Shown: piece by piece, positions 53,777 to 63,006 of the stretch
Layout: every line of letters begins with the position of its first letter
Position numbering within the stretch: position 1 is the first letter of the stretch
DNA from: Phycicoccus sp. CSK15P-2
Lineage (GTDB): Bacteria; Actinomycetota; Actinomycetes; Actinomycetales; Dermatophilaceae
Direction: 5' to 3'
DNA: 64,000 bases
Assembly (NCBI RefSeq): GCF_016888005.1
Contig: NZ_JAFDVE010000010.1
Coordinates: 32,978-96,977, forward strand
The notes under the pieces: generated by a model
What the model was told of the DNA's origin: nothing
Seen by the model: the letters and a program-made list of their open reading frames with translations, nothing else
The model's database searches: none
Position numbers and translations under genes: made by a program

Positions 53777-54601
53777 TCAGGCCGCGATGAGCACCGCGCC
53801 GCCCACCGCGAGCCCGACACCCACCTGCTGGACGCGGCGGAGCCGCTCGTCGAGGACCACCCGGGCCAGCACCGCCGTGACGACCGGGTAGAGCGAGCCG
53901 AGGACGGACGCCACGCTCACCTGGCCGCGCGAGGACGCGACCGCGAAGAGCGCGTTCGCGCCGAGGTCCCCGCAGCCGATGACGAGCAGGCCCGGGAGCT
54001 CGCGGACCCCCACTCCTCCGGCGCTGCGCGCGAGCAACGCGACGACGAGCAGGACCGCCACCGACGTGACACGCATCCCCCAGAGGGTGAGGAGGGTGTC
54101 GTCCCGGGCTCCGCGGTCGAGCAGGTAGAGCGTCAGCCCGAAGCCGACGGCCGCCCCCACGGCGAGAGCGACGGGACGGACCGACAGCCCGGCAGCGAGC
54201 TCGGGACCGGACGCGAGGGTCACGCCGAGCACCGCGACGGCCATACCGGCCCAGGCCGAGGCGGACGGGCGCTCCCCACCCGCGACCCCGAGGACCACCG
54301 GCACGACCACGCCGAGCCCGGCGATCGGCGCGATGACCCCCATCGTCCCGGCGGACAGCGCCGTGTAGAAGCAGAGGAGGCCGCCGAGCCCGGCGACGCC
54401 CGCACCGACCGCCCAGGGTGTCCACGGCCCGGTGGCCGGGACACCGTGCACGACGGCCACGACGAGGGTGAGGACGACGAGCGCCAGGCCCTGCGTCCAG
54501 CCGACGACGGCCACCGGCCGACGTCGGCGCGAGGCCATCCCCGCGAGGAAGTCCGAGGCGCCCCAGATGAGCGACGAGCCGAGGGCCAGGAGGCTGAGCA
54601 C
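53777..54601 (-). CDS. EamA/DMT family transporter
   Basis: 274 residues with about ten membrane helices in two EamA repeats: [21 protein letters not shown] at the start and [22 protein letters not shown] near the end, the second a very characteristic signature. Substrate unknown (amino acid or metabolite exporter). GTG start at 54601 begins [10 protein letters not shown]. Divergent from DUF3000. Confidence 0.9.
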   Translation of the reverse strand: MLSLLALGSSLIWGASDFLAGMASRRRRPVAVVGWTQGLALVVLTLVVAVVHGVPATGPWTPWAVGAGVAGLGGLLCFYTALSAGTMGVIAPIAGLGVVVPVVLGVAGGERPSASAWAGMAVAVLGVTLASGPELAAGLSVRPVALAVGAAVGFGLTLYLLDRGARDDTLLTLWGMRVTSVAVLLVVALLARSAGGVGVRELPGLLVIGCGDLGANALFAVASSRGQVSVASVLGSLYPVVTAVLARVVLDERLRRVQQVGVGLAVGGAVLIAA

Positions 54602-54680
54602 GCGCGCACTGTATCCGCGGGACGGGGACGCGTGGCACGCCGGTCGGCGTGGCCTGCTCCCCAATTCGACGCGTGCGGCA

Positions 54681-54686
54681 TAGATT
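54681..54686 (+). promoter_or_regulatory. -10 box TAGATT of a leaderless promoter
   Basis: TAGATT stands 6 nt before the GTG of the DUF3000 gene, the typical TAnnnT spacing for leaderless actinobacterial transcripts. There is no ribosome-binding sequence between them. Confidence 0.7.
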
Positions 54687-54692
54687 GCTTCC

Positions 54693-55277
54693 GTGGCTCG
54701 CAGCACACTCACCGGTCAGGAACCGGCGGAGTTCTCCCAGGCGCTCGACGAGCTCCACCGTGCCCGCCTGCGCCCGGAGATCCGGCTCACCGAGGTCCCG
54801 GCGCCGCAGCGCATCGCCCCGCACGCCGTCGCCCTGACCGCCGACGTCATCGACCCGCGCGACCCCGACGACGAGCTCGCCTCGGGCCGGTTCGTCCTGC
54901 TCCACGACCCCTCCTCCCCCGAGCCGTGGGGCGGCGAGTGGCGCGCGGTCACGTTCGCCCGCGCCGAGCTCGAGCCGGAGTTCGCCACCGAGCCGCTGCT
55001 CGGCGAGGTCGGCTGGAGCTGGCTGACCGACGCGCTCGAGTCCCGCGGTGTGCCCTTCGACGCGGCCGCCGGCACCGTCACCCGGGTCGTGTCCGAGAGC
55101 TTCGGCGGGCTGTCCGACCGGCCGGCGAGCATCGAGATGGAGCTGCGCGCGTCCTGGACCCCCCTCGGTCCCGAGGTCGGGGAGCACCTGCTCGCGTGGT
55201 CCGACCTGCTGTGCACGATCGCCGGCCTGCCGCCGCTGCCCGAGGGTGTCGTGGCGCTGCCCGGCCCGCGCCGTTGA
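54693..55277 (+). CDS. DUF3000 family protein
   Basis: 194-residue soluble protein conserved in actinobacteria next to hemE and RNase D. It reads [20 protein letters not shown], then [20 protein letters not shown] and the C-terminal [20 protein letters not shown]. Role unknown. It begins at a GTG directly after a -10 box, so it is likely leaderless. RNase D follows after 19 nt and is probably co-transcribed. Confidence 0.9.
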   Translation: MARSTLTGQEPAEFSQALDELHRARLRPEIRLTEVPAPQRIAPHAVALTADVIDPRDPDDELASGRFVLLHDPSSPEPWGGEWRAVTFARAELEPEFATEPLLGEVGWSWLTDALESRGVPFDAAAGTVTRVVSESFGGLSDRPASIEMELRASWTPLGPEVGEHLLAWSDLLCTIAGLPPLPEGVVALPGPRR

Positions 55278-55296
55278 CCCGGAGACACCGCGCCTG

Positions 55297-56547
55297 ATGA
55301 CGGTCCCACCCCACAGCACGCCGCCGGACGAGCCCGACGGCGAAGGCGAGATCGACGTGCCCGAGCCGGTCCCGCTCGACGAGCCGGCCGACGGCGTCCC
55401 GCCGGTCGTCGAGTCCGAGCGAGGCCTCGACGAGGTCGCGCGAGCCGTCGCCTCCGGCGTGGGACCGGTGGCCATCGACGCCGAGCGCGCGTCCGGCTAC
55501 CGCTACGGCCAGCGGGCCTACCTCGTCCAGCTGCGTCGCGAGGGCGCGGGGACCTGGCTCGTCGACCCCGTCGCCGTCCCCGACCTCTCCCCCGTGGACG
55601 ACGCGATCGGCGCCGCGGAGTGGATCCTCCACGCCGCCACCCAGGACCTCGCGTGCCTCGCCGAGGTCGGGCTACGCCCCCGCCAGCTCTTCGACACCGA
55701 GCTCGCGGCGCGCATCCTCGGCCTGCCGCGGGTCGGCCTGGCGGCCGTCGTCGAGCGCTACCTCGGGCTACGCCTCGCGAAGGAGCACTCGGCCGTCGAC
55801 TGGTCGACCCGACCGCTGCCGGACCCGTGGCTCCGGTACGCCGCTCTCGACGTCGAGGTCCTCGGCGAGCTGCGCAACCTCATGGGCGTCGACCTCGCCT
55901 CCCAGGACAAGGACGAGTGGGCCCGGCAGGAGTTCGCGGCGCTGCTCTCGTGGGCACCCGTGGAACGGGTCGACCCCTGGCGCCGGACGTCGGGCATCAA
56001 CACGCTGCGGCAGCGCCGAGCCATCGGCATCGTCCGCGAGCTCTGGTACGCCCGGGACGCGATCGCCCGCGAGCGGGACATCTCGGTCGGCCGGGTGCTG
56101 CCCGACGCCTCGCTCGTCGAGATCGCCAAGGCATCCCCCCGGTCGCCGGAGGACCTGCCGCGCGGCCACCGCGCCATCCAGCGGTACGGCCGGCAGTGGG
56201 TCGAGGCCGTCGGCCGGGCACACGAGATCCCCGAGGGCGAGCTCCCGCTGCGCTCGCTCCCGTCCGACGGCCCCCCTCCGCCGCGGGTGTGGGGCGACAA
56301 GAACCCGGTGGCGGCCGAGCGCCTGGGCGCGACCCGCGCGCTGCTCACCGCGTTCGCCGAGGAGCACACGATCCCCGTGGAGAACGTCTGCTCCCCGGAC
56401 CCGCTGCGCCGCGTGGTCTGGACGCCGCCGGGCGACCACGACGCCGAGACCTTCACCGAGGCGCTCCGGGGGTACGGCGTGCGCCCGTGGCAGGCCGAGA
56501 TCGTCGCGCCGATGCTCGTGGCCACCTTCGCGGCCCATCCGGGCTGA
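55297..56547 (+). CDS. rnd: Ribonuclease D-like 3'-5' exonuclease
   Basis: 416 residues. DEDDy exonuclease motifs: [15 protein letters not shown] (DxE), [14 protein letters not shown] and [12 protein letters not shown] (YxxxD). An HRDC domain follows ([22 protein letters not shown]). It trims structured RNAs such as tRNA precursors. The ATG at 55297 is preferred; it lies 19 nt after the DUF3000 stop. Confidence 0.93.
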   Translation: MTVPPHSTPPDEPDGEGEIDVPEPVPLDEPADGVPPVVESERGLDEVARAVASGVGPVAIDAERASGYRYGQRAYLVQLRREGAGTWLVDPVAVPDLSPVDDAIGAAEWILHAATQDLACLAEVGLRPRQLFDTELAARILGLPRVGLAAVVERYLGLRLAKEHSAVDWSTRPLPDPWLRYAALDVEVLGELRNLMGVDLASQDKDEWARQEFAALLSWAPVERVDPWRRTSGINTLRQRRAIGIVRELWYARDAIARERDISVGRVLPDASLVEIAKASPRSPEDLPRGHRAIQRYGRQWVEAVGRAHEIPEGELPLRSLPSDGPPPPRVWGDKNPVAAERLGATRALLTAFAEEHTIPVENVCSPDPLRRVVWTPPGDHDAETFTEALRGYGVRPWQAEIVAPMLVATFAAHPG

Positions 56548-56683
56548 GCCCGCACTCGCGGGCGCTCAGACGTCCTCGCTCTCGGTCTGCACTGCCCTGC
56601 CCGGTGTCGTGGCGCGCCGCCGGAGGCGCACGCGCCCGGGTCGCGGTCGGTCGCTCCCATCGGGTCAGGAGGGTGGCCCATGC

Positions 56684-56711
56684 TTGACATGCAAGCATGT
56701 GCTTGCATAAC
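56684..56711 (+). promoter_or_regulatory. Promoter with embedded operator of the ArsR-type regulator gene
   Basis: TTGACA (56684-56689) and CATAAC (56706-56711) form -35 and -10 with 16-bp spacing. Between and over them is the inverted repeat ATGCAAGCA-TG-TGCTTGCAT (56689-56708) with perfect 9-bp arms. A regulator bound there would block RNA polymerase, fitting autoregulation. Confidence 0.75.
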
Positions 56712-56720
56712 GTGCGGGTC

Positions 56721-57017
56721 GTGGACGACGGCGCGGACGAGGTGTTCCGGGCCCTGGCCGACCCCACCCGGCGCACCCTGCTCGACGCCCTCGTCGAGCG
56801 GGACGGGCAGACCCTGTTCGAGCTCTGCACCCGGATGGCCGGGTCCGGCATCGGCTCGAGCCGCCAGGCCATCTCCCAGCACCTCGACGTCCTGGCCGCG
56901 GCCGGGCTCGTCCGGGTCCGGCACGAGGGCCGCTACCGCCTCCACGACCTCGACACCACCCCCCTGCGCCCGCTCCGCGAGCGCTGGGTCCGCCACGACG
57001 ACAGGACCGACCCGTGA
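56721..57017 (+). CDS. ArsR/SdpR-type winged-helix regulator
   Basis: About 98 residues, winged helix: ADEVFRALADPTRRTLLDAL, recognition helix SRQAISQHLDVLAAAGLV and wing VRHEGRYRLHDLD. No metal-binding Cys pair is seen, so it is more like the SdpR subgroup. The GTG at 56721 is chosen because an ATG at 56697 lies inside the operator; a GTG at 56712 is also possible. It overlaps the VOC gene by 4 nt and probably represses both. Confidence 0.86.
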   Translation: MDDGADEVFRALADPTRRTLLDALVERDGQTLFELCTRMAGSGIGSSRQAISQHLDVLAAAGLVRVRHEGRYRLHDLDTTPLRPLRERWVRHDDRTDP

Positions 57018-57400
57018 AGATCGCCATGACCAGCGTGTTCGTCGACGACCAGACGAAGGCCGCCGAGTTCTACAGCCGCGTGCTGGGCTTCCAGCCCCGG
57101 CATGACATCCCGATGGGCGAGCACCGCTGGCTCACCGTCGTCAGCCCCGAGGACCCCGACGGCGTCGAGCTCGTGCTCGAGCCGAACGCGCACCCCGCCG
57201 CCGTCGCCTTCCAGGAGGCGATGGTGGCCGACGGCATCCCCGTCGCGGTCCTCGGCGTCGCGGACGTCGCGGCCGAGCACGAGCGGCTCGCCGGGCTCGG
57301 CGTCACCTTCACCCAGCCGCCGACCCCGATGGGGCCCGTCGTCACGGCCGTCTTCGACGACACGTGCGGCAACCTCGTCCAGCTCGTGTCGCCGGCCTGA
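57014..57400 (+). CDS. VOC/glyoxalase-fold protein
   Basis: 128 residues, two beta-alpha-beta repeats: MTSVFVDDQTKAAEFYSRVLGF and VTAVFDDTCGNLVQLVSPA. Candidate metal-ligand positions include His near residue 37 and Glu near residue 51. It belongs to a group found with ArsR/SdpR regulators, of unknown substrate. GTG start overlaps the regulator stop (GTGA). Confidence 0.86.
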   Translation: MKIAMTSVFVDDQTKAAEFYSRVLGFQPRHDIPMGEHRWLTVVSPEDPDGVELVLEPNAHPAAVAFQEAMVADGIPVAVLGVADVAAEHERLAGLGVTFTQPPTPMGPVVTAVFDDTCGNLVQLVSPA

Positions 57401-57507
57401 GGCGCCGCTCGGGGACGGTGGCCGTTCGGCGAGCACAGACCGTCGCGGCGCCGAGCCCCCGGGACGGCAGCCGGGGTGACGGCACTCACGCCCGGCCCGC
57501 CTCGTTC

Positions 57508-57530
57508 ACTAAGCGTCCGCTTAGTAGCAT
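57508..57530 (+). promoter_or_regulatory. Operator/promoter of the fadAB operon
   Basis: ACTAAGCG-TC-CGCTTAGT (57508-57525) is a perfect palindrome of the TetR-type. Its last base starts TAGCAT (57525-57530), a good -10 box. Binding would exclude polymerase and allow acyl-CoA-responsive control. Confidence 0.7.
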
Positions 57531-57587
57531 CGGGGAAGCGCCCGGACGACCCGGGTCCCATCCGTCCCCGACCAGGGAGGCCACCCC

Positions 57588-58799
57588 GTGCCCCGTGAGC
57601 TCCAGGAGGTCGTCTTCGTCGACGGCGTCCGCACCCCGTTCGGCAAGGCCGGCGAGAAGGGCATGTACGCCCAGACCCGCGCCGACGACCTCGTCATCAA
57701 GTGCGTCCGCGAGCTGCTCCGCCGACACCCCGAGCTGCCGAAGGAGCGGATCGAGGAGGTCGCCATCGCCGCGACGACCCAGATCGGCGACCAGGGGCTC
57801 ACGCTCGGCCGCCTCGCCGCCCTGCTGTCGGGCCTGCCGAAGAGCACGCCGGGCTACTCCGTCGACCGGATGTGCGCCGGGGCGATGACGGCCGTGACGA
57901 ACGTGTCGTCCGCGATCGGCGTCGGCGCGATCGACGTCGCCATCGCCGGCGGCGTCGAGCACATGGGGCGCCACCCGATGGGCGAGGGCGTCGACCCCAA
58001 CCCGCGGATCGTCGCCGAGCGGATCGTCGACGAGTCGGCGCTCGTCATGGGCAAGACGGCCGAGAACCTGCACGACCGCTTCCCGCGGCTGACCAAGGAG
58101 CGCTGCGACGCCTTCGCCGTCGCCAGCCAGCGCAAGCTCGCCGCGGCGTACGAGGCCGGCAAGGTCCAGGCCGGCCTGGTCCCCGTCGCGACCCGGCACG
58201 TCGAGAAGGGCTGGGGTCTCGCCACGGCCGACGAACCGCCCCGCCCGGGCACGACGCTCGAGGAGCTCTCGACCCTGAAGACCCCGTTCCGGCCGCACGG
58301 CAACGTCACCGCGGGCAACGCCGCCGGGCTCAACGACGGAGCCACCGCCTGCATCCTCGCCAGCGAGGCCGCCGCCGACGAGCTCGGTCTCCCCGTCCGG
58401 ATGCGGATGGTCTCGTACGCCTTCGTCGGCGTCGAGCCCGAGGTGATGGGCATCGGCCCGGTCCCCGCCACCGAGAAGGCCCTGGCCAAGGCCGGGCTGA
58501 CCATCGACGAGATCGGCCTCTTCGAGCTCAACGAGGCCTTCGCGGTCCAGGTGCTCTCCTTCCTCGACCACTTCGGCATCGCCGACGACGACGAACGGGT
58601 CAACCCGTGGGGCGGCGCGATCGCCACCGGGCACCCGCTCGCCTCGTCCGGCGTGCGTCTCATGACCCAGCTCGCCGCGCACTTCGAGGAGCACCCCGAG
58701 GTGCGCTACGGCCTGACCGCGATGTGCATCGGCATCGGGATGGGCGGCGCCGTCATCTGGGAGAACCCGCACCACACCGAGCACGGGAAGGACGCCTGA
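57588..58799 (+). CDS. fadA: Acetyl-CoA C-acyltransferase (3-ketoacyl-CoA thiolase)
   Basis: 403-residue thiolase of beta-oxidation. Active cysteine in VDRMCAGAMTAV, with NEAFAVQVL, GHPLASSGVRL and the final AMCIGIGMGGA containing the second cysteine. GTG start with AGGGAGG upstream. It is followed 3 nt later by fadB, so the two encode the alpha2beta2 complex. A palindromic operator precedes the operon. Confidence 0.94.
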   Translation: MPRELQEVVFVDGVRTPFGKAGEKGMYAQTRADDLVIKCVRELLRRHPELPKERIEEVAIAATTQIGDQGLTLGRLAALLSGLPKSTPGYSVDRMCAGAMTAVTNVSSAIGVGAIDVAIAGGVEHMGRHPMGEGVDPNPRIVAERIVDESALVMGKTAENLHDRFPRLTKERCDAFAVASQRKLAAAYEAGKVQAGLVPVATRHVEKGWGLATADEPPRPGTTLEELSTLKTPFRPHGNVTAGNAAGLNDGATACILASEAAADELGLPVRMRMVSYAFVGVEPEVMGIGPVPATEKALAKAGLTIDEIGLFELNEAFAVQVLSFLDHFGIADDDERVNPWGGAIATGHPLASSGVRLMTQLAAHFEEHPEVRYGLTAMCIGIGMGGAVIWENPHHTEHGKDA

Positions 58800-58802
58800 G
58801 CC

Positions 58803-60926
58803 ATGACCACGACCACCCAGGCCCCCCAGATCCCCACCGAGGTCGTCACCCACGCCCCGGTGCAGGACGTCGTCCTCCCCGGCGGGGCAGGCGTCCTCGC
58901 CCTCGTGACGCTCGACAACGGCAAGGACCACACCCGGCCGAACACCTTCGGCGCCGAGTCGCTCGCCGAGCTCCAGACGGCCTTGGACGGGCTGCGGGCC
59001 CGCGCCGAGGCCGGTGAGATCCAGGCCGTCGCCGTCACCGGCAAGCCGTTCGTCTTCGCCGTCGGCGCCGACCTCTCCGGCGTCCCGTACGTCACCTCCC
59101 GCGACCAGGCCGTCGAGAGCGGCCGCGCCGGCCACCGCGCCTTCTCGACCCTCTCCGACCTCCCCGTCCCGACGTTCGCGTTCGTCAACGGCGCAGCGAT
59201 GGGTGGCGGCGTCGAGCTCGCGCTGGCGGCCGACTACCGCACAGTGTCGGCCGGTGTCCCGGCGTTCGCGCTGCCCGAGACCTTCCTCGGGCTGCTGCCC
59301 GGCTGGGGTGGCTGCTACCTCCTCCCGCGGCTCGTCGGGCCTGCGAACGCCCTCGAGGTCATCACCCTGAACCCCCTCTCCCAGAACCGGATGCTGGCGG
59401 CCAAGGAGGTCGTCGGGCTCGGCATCGGCGACGTCCTCCTCGAGCCCGCCGACTTCCTCGAGGACTCGCTGCGCTGGGCCGCCGGCGTGCTGACCGGCGC
59501 GGTCACCGTGGAGCGGGCCCCGGTCGACCTCGACGACGAGGTCGCCTGGGACGCCGCGTGCGACGCCGCGCGAAAGACCGCGCTGCTCAAGACCGCGGGC
59601 AAGGCCCCCGGAGTGCTGCGCGCCGTCGAGCTCGTCCGCGCGGCCCGCACCGCGAGCCGGGAGGAGGCCTTCGCGGCCGAGGACGAGGCGCTCGGCGACC
59701 TCGTGATGTCCGACGAGCTCCGCGCCGGGCTCTACGCCTTCGACCTCGTCCAGAAGCGCGCCAAGCGTCCGGCGGGAGCCCCCGACAAGGAGCTCGCCCG
59801 ACCCGTCACGAAGGTCGGCATCGTCGGCGCCGGGCTGATGGCGAGCCAGCTCGCGCTGCTCTTCGCGCGCCGGCTCGGCGTCCCCGTCGTCATGACCGAC
59901 CTCGACGAGGAGCGCGTGGCCAAGGGCGTCGGGTACGTCCACCACGAGGTCGACGCGCTGCTCGAGAAGCGCCGCGTCTCCCCCGACCAGGCCTCGTTCC
60001 TCAAGCGCACGGTCACCGGGTCGACGAGCAAGGACGGCTTCGCCGACGCCGACCTCGTCATCGAGGCGGTCTTCGAGGAGATGTCGGTCAAGCAGCAGGT
60101 CTTCGCCGAGGTCGAGGCCGTCGTCCCCGCCGAGTGCGTCCTCATGACGAACACCTCGTCCCTGTCCGTCACCGAGATGGCGAGCGGCCTGGCCCACCCG
60201 GAACGGGTCGTCGGGTTCCACTTCTTCAACCCTGTCGCGGTCATGCCGCTGCTCGAGGTCATCCCCGGCGAGCGGACCGACGACGCCACCCTGGCGACGG
60301 CCTTCGCGGTGGGCAAACGGCTCAAGAAGACGTGCATCCTCGCCAAGGACTCGGCGTCGTTCGTCGTCAACCGCCTGCTCGGCCGGTTCATGGGCGAGTA
60401 CTCGCGGATCGTCGACGCCGGCACACCGGTCGAGGTCGCCGACCGCGGCGTCGCCGGGCTCGCCCCGATGCCTCCGTACGTCCTGCTCGGGCTCGTCGGT
60501 CCGGCCATCGCGCTGCACAACAGCGAGACGCTGCACCGCGCGTTCGGCGACCGCTTCCACGTCTCCCCGACGCTGAAGCGGGTCGTCGAGGCCGGCAAGC
60601 GCGGCTACTACGCGACCGACGAGCGCGGCCGCCCGGTCCCCGACCCCGAGGTCGAGGCGCTGCGCGAGCAGCCCGAGTCCCCGGTCCAGCTCACCGCCGA
60701 CGAGGTCCGGGCCCAGGTGCTCGGGGCGATCGCTGAGGAGGTCGGCCTCATGCTCTCCGAGGGCGTCGTTCAGGCGCCGATGGACATCGACCTCGCGATG
60801 ATCACCGGCGCCGGCTTCCAGTTCTGGAACGGCGGGATCGTGCCACTGCTCGACCGCGAGGGCGTGAGCGAGCGGGTCCTCGGCCGGCGCCTCCTGCCGC
60901 ACGGCGTCGCGAGCGTCCCGGCCTGA
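58803..60926 (+). CDS. fadB: Fatty acid oxidation complex alpha subunit (enoyl-CoA hydratase/3-hydroxyacyl-CoA dehydrogenase)
   Basis: 707 residues. The N-terminal crotonase domain has NGAAMGGGVELALAADYR and the two catalytic acidic residues expected in PETFLGLLPGWGG; the middle NAD-binding domain starts KVGIVGAGLMASQLALLFA, with VGFHFFNPVAVMPLLEVI typical of the dehydrogenase. C-terminal HCDH domains follow. It channels enoyl-CoA to ketoacyl-CoA for FadA. ATG at 58803. Ends before a strong terminator. Confidence 0.94.
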   Translation: MTTTTQAPQIPTEVVTHAPVQDVVLPGGAGVLALVTLDNGKDHTRPNTFGAESLAELQTALDGLRARAEAGEIQAVAVTGKPFVFAVGADLSGVPYVTSRDQAVESGRAGHRAFSTLSDLPVPTFAFVNGAAMGGGVELALAADYRTVSAGVPAFALPETFLGLLPGWGGCYLLPRLVGPANALEVITLNPLSQNRMLAAKEVVGLGIGDVLLEPADFLEDSLRWAAGVLTGAVTVERAPVDLDDEVAWDAACDAARKTALLKTAGKAPGVLRAVELVRAARTASREEAFAAEDEALGDLVMSDELRAGLYAFDLVQKRAKRPAGAPDKELARPVTKVGIVGAGLMASQLALLFARRLGVPVVMTDLDEERVAKGVGYVHHEVDALLEKRRVSPDQASFLKRTVTGSTSKDGFADADLVIEAVFEEMSVKQQVFAEVEAVVPAECVLMTNTSSLSVTEMASGLAHPERVVGFHFFNPVAVMPLLEVIPGERTDDATLATAFAVGKRLKKTCILAKDSASFVVNRLLGRFMGEYSRIVDAGTPVEVADRGVAGLAPMPPYVLLGLVGPAIALHNSETLHRAFGDRFHVSPTLKRVVEAGKRGYYATDERGRPVPDPEVEALREQPESPVQLTADEVRAQVLGAIAEEVGLMLSEGVVQAPMDIDLAMITGAGFQFWNGGIVPLLDREGVSERVLGRRLLPHGVASVPA

Positions 60927-60950
60927 CGACACGCCCGAGAACCCCTCCCA

Positions 60951-60983
60951 CGACGGCGCGGACCTCACCGGTCCGCGCCGTCG
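60951..60983 (+). terminator. Terminator hairpin after fadB
   Basis: CGACGGCGCGGAC (60951-60963) pairs perfectly with GTCCGCGCCGTCG (60971-60983), loop 7 nt. No U-tract. Confidence 0.75.
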
Positions 60984-61044
60984 TCGCAGGTCAACGGCCC
61001 GTGAAACGAGCGCCTGAGAACACGCGAAACCGGAGGGTCGATGT

Positions 61045-61058
61045 ATCTCATATGTGAT
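61045..61058 (+). promoter_or_regulatory. Palindrome ahead of the HTH-MurA gene
   Basis: ATC-T-CATATG-T-GAT is an inverted repeat (arms ATC.CAT/ATG.GAT) 5 nt before the ATG. The protein's own HTH could bind it; TATGTG within it may serve as the -10 of a near-leaderless transcript. Confidence 0.45.
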
Positions 61059-61063
61059 CTACG

Positions 61064-62614
61064 ATGGGCGACGTGACGACGACCACCGACACCTACCTGA
61101 CCCGCATCGGCACCCTCATCCGGGACGCCCGACGCCACCAGGGACTGACCCAGAGCGAGCTCGCCGACCTCCTCGGCACGAGCCAGAGCGCCGTCGCGCG
61201 CATCGAGCAGGGCAAGCAGAACCTCTCCCTCGAGATGCTCGCGCGGGTCGGCGAGAAGCTCGACAGCGAGTTCGTCTCGCTCGGTCACAGCGGCCCGCAG
61301 CACCTGCGGATCGTCGGCGGACGCAAGCTCTCCGGCTCCATCCCGGTCAAGACGAGCAAGAACGCGGCGGTCGCCCTGCTCTGCGCCAGCCTGCTCAACA
61401 AGGGGCGGACGACACTGCGCAACCTCGCCCGGATCGAGGAGGTCAACCGGATCATCGAGGTCCTCACCTCGATCGGCGTCCGGGTCCGGTGGCTGCCGGA
61501 CAGCAACGACCTCGAGATCGTCCCGCCGGCACGCCTCGACCTGGCCGGCATCGACGTCGCGGCCGCCCGCCGCACCCGCACGGTCATCATGTTCCTCGGT
61601 CCGCTGCTCCACGAGTACGACGAGTTCCGGCTGCCCTACGCCGGCGGCTGCGACCTCGGCACCCGCACCGTCGAGCCGCACCTGTCCGCCCTGCGGCACT
61701 TCGGCCTCGACGTCACGGCCACGCACGGCTTCTACGAGTCGAAGGTCGACCCGCAGCGCCACCCCCGGCGGGCCATCGTCCTCACCGAGCGCGGGGACAC
61801 CGTCACCGAGAACGTGCTGCTGGCGGCCGCCCGCTACGAGGGCACGACGGTCATCCGCAATGCCTCCCCCAACTACATGGTCCAGGACCTCTGCTTCTTC
61901 CTCCGCGGCCTCGGCGTGCGGATCGAGGGCATCGGGACGACGACGCTCACGGTCACCGGCGTCGGCCACGTCGACATGGACATCGAGTACTCCCCCTCGG
62001 AGGACCCGATCGAGGCGATGAGCCTCATCGCCGCCGCGGTCGTCACGAAGTCGACGATCACCGTCGAGCGGGTGCCGATCGAGTTCCTCGAGATCGAGCT
62101 CGCGACCCTCGAGGAGATGGGCCTGACGTTCGACACCACCGAGGAGTACCTCGCGAAGAACGGCCACACCCGGCTCGTCGACCTCACGATCCACCCCGGC
62201 CCGCTCGAGGCGCCCAAGGACAAGATCGCCCCGATGCCCTTCCCGGGCCTGAACATCGACAACCTGCCGTTCTTCGCCCTCATCGCGGCCTGCGCCGACG
62301 GCACGACGATGATCCACGACTGGGTCTACGAGAACCGGGCGATCTACCTCACCGAGCTGACCAAGGTCGGCGCCCAGGTCCAGCTGCTCGACCCGCACCG
62401 GGTGATGATCAACGGCCCGACCCCCAAGTGGCGCGCGGCCGAGGTCATGTGCCCGCCTGCACTGCGGCCGGGTGTCGTCGTGCTCCTGGCGATGCTCGCG
62501 GCCCCGGGCACGTCCGTGCTGCGCAACGTCTACGTCATCAACCGCGGCTACGAGGACCTCGCGGAGCGGCTCAACGCCCTCGGCGCGACCATCGAGACCT
62601 TCCGCGACATCTGA
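61064..62614 (+). CDS. XRE-type HTH fused to UDP-N-acetylglucosamine 1-carboxyvinyltransferase-like domain (MurA paralogue)
   Basis: 516 residues. Residues 11-68 are an XRE helix-turn-helix (IRDARRHQGLTQSELADLLG and TSQSAVARIEQGKQNLS). From about residue 80 follows an EPT/MurA fold: LSGSIPVKTSKNAAVALL (catalytic Lys-Asn), YAGGCDLGTRTVEPHL with the reactive Cys of MurA, the Asp in FPGLNIDNLPFF, and a final NVYVINRGYEDLAERLNALG. Family members known in Streptomyces share this fusion. The enzyme could still make UDP-MurNAc precursor, or sense it and regulate. ATG at 61064, palindrome just upstream, ABM gene coupled downstream. Confidence 0.85.
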   Translation: MGDVTTTTDTYLTRIGTLIRDARRHQGLTQSELADLLGTSQSAVARIEQGKQNLSLEMLARVGEKLDSEFVSLGHSGPQHLRIVGGRKLSGSIPVKTSKNAAVALLCASLLNKGRTTLRNLARIEEVNRIIEVLTSIGVRVRWLPDSNDLEIVPPARLDLAGIDVAAARRTRTVIMFLGPLLHEYDEFRLPYAGGCDLGTRTVEPHLSALRHFGLDVTATHGFYESKVDPQRHPRRAIVLTERGDTVTENVLLAAARYEGTTVIRNASPNYMVQDLCFFLRGLGVRIEGIGTTTLTVTGVGHVDMDIEYSPSEDPIEAMSLIAAAVVTKSTITVERVPIEFLEIELATLEEMGLTFDTTEEYLAKNGHTRLVDLTIHPGPLEAPKDKIAPMPFPGLNIDNLPFFALIAACADGTTMIHDWVYENRAIYLTELTKVGAQVQLLDPHRVMINGPTPKWRAAEVMCPPALRPGVVVLLAMLAAPGTSVLRNVYVINRGYEDLAERLNALGATIETFRDI

Positions 62615-62955
62615 TGTCCGCGCCGGACCGGCCGCTCGTCGGCCAGGTCGTCACGGTGTTCCGCAACCGGTTGCGGCCCGAGCACGAAGACGCCTACGGG
62701 GACGAGCTGGCGGTCGTCGCGGAGCTGGCCCGGTCGATGCCGGGGTTCGTCGAGACGAAGACCTTCGTCGCCGACGACGGCGAACGGTGCACGGTCGTGA
62801 CCTTCGCCGACGCCGCGTCGCACGCGGGCTGGCGGGACCACCCGCGGCACCGTGAGGCGCAGCGGCACGGTGTCGCCGACTACTACGCCGAGTACTCCAT
62901 CGCCGTCGGCCAGACGTCGTACGCGTCGTCGTACATCCACGACCCGGACGCCTGA
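62614..62955 (+). CDS. Antibiotic biosynthesis monooxygenase (ABM)-fold protein
   Basis: 113-residue dimeric alpha-beta barrel protein: VVTVFRNRLRPEHEDAYGDE, MPGFVETKTFVADDGER and VVTFADAASHAGWRDHPRHR. These proteins act as small monooxygenases or have unknown roles. Its ATG shares one base with the stop of the HTH-MurA gene (TGATG), so they are translationally coupled. Confidence 0.84.
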   Translation: MSAPDRPLVGQVVTVFRNRLRPEHEDAYGDELAVVAELARSMPGFVETKTFVADDGERCTVVTFADAASHAGWRDHPRHREAQRHGVADYYAEYSIAVGQTSYASSYIHDPDA

Positions 62956-63006
62956 GCACGCTGCCGCACCTGGCTTGGCGGGGCCGACGGCGGAGACCCG
63001 GCCTCC

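Noticed and set aside
56697..56720. ATG at 56697 as start of the ArsR-type regulator
   Set aside because: The codon lies within the operator and between the -35 and -10 boxes, so it would be upstream of the transcription start.
57486..60968. Minus-strand open frame of about 1160 codons opposite fadA-fadB
   Set aside because: Shadow frame. The plus-strand genes have full thiolase, crotonase and NAD-binding motifs.
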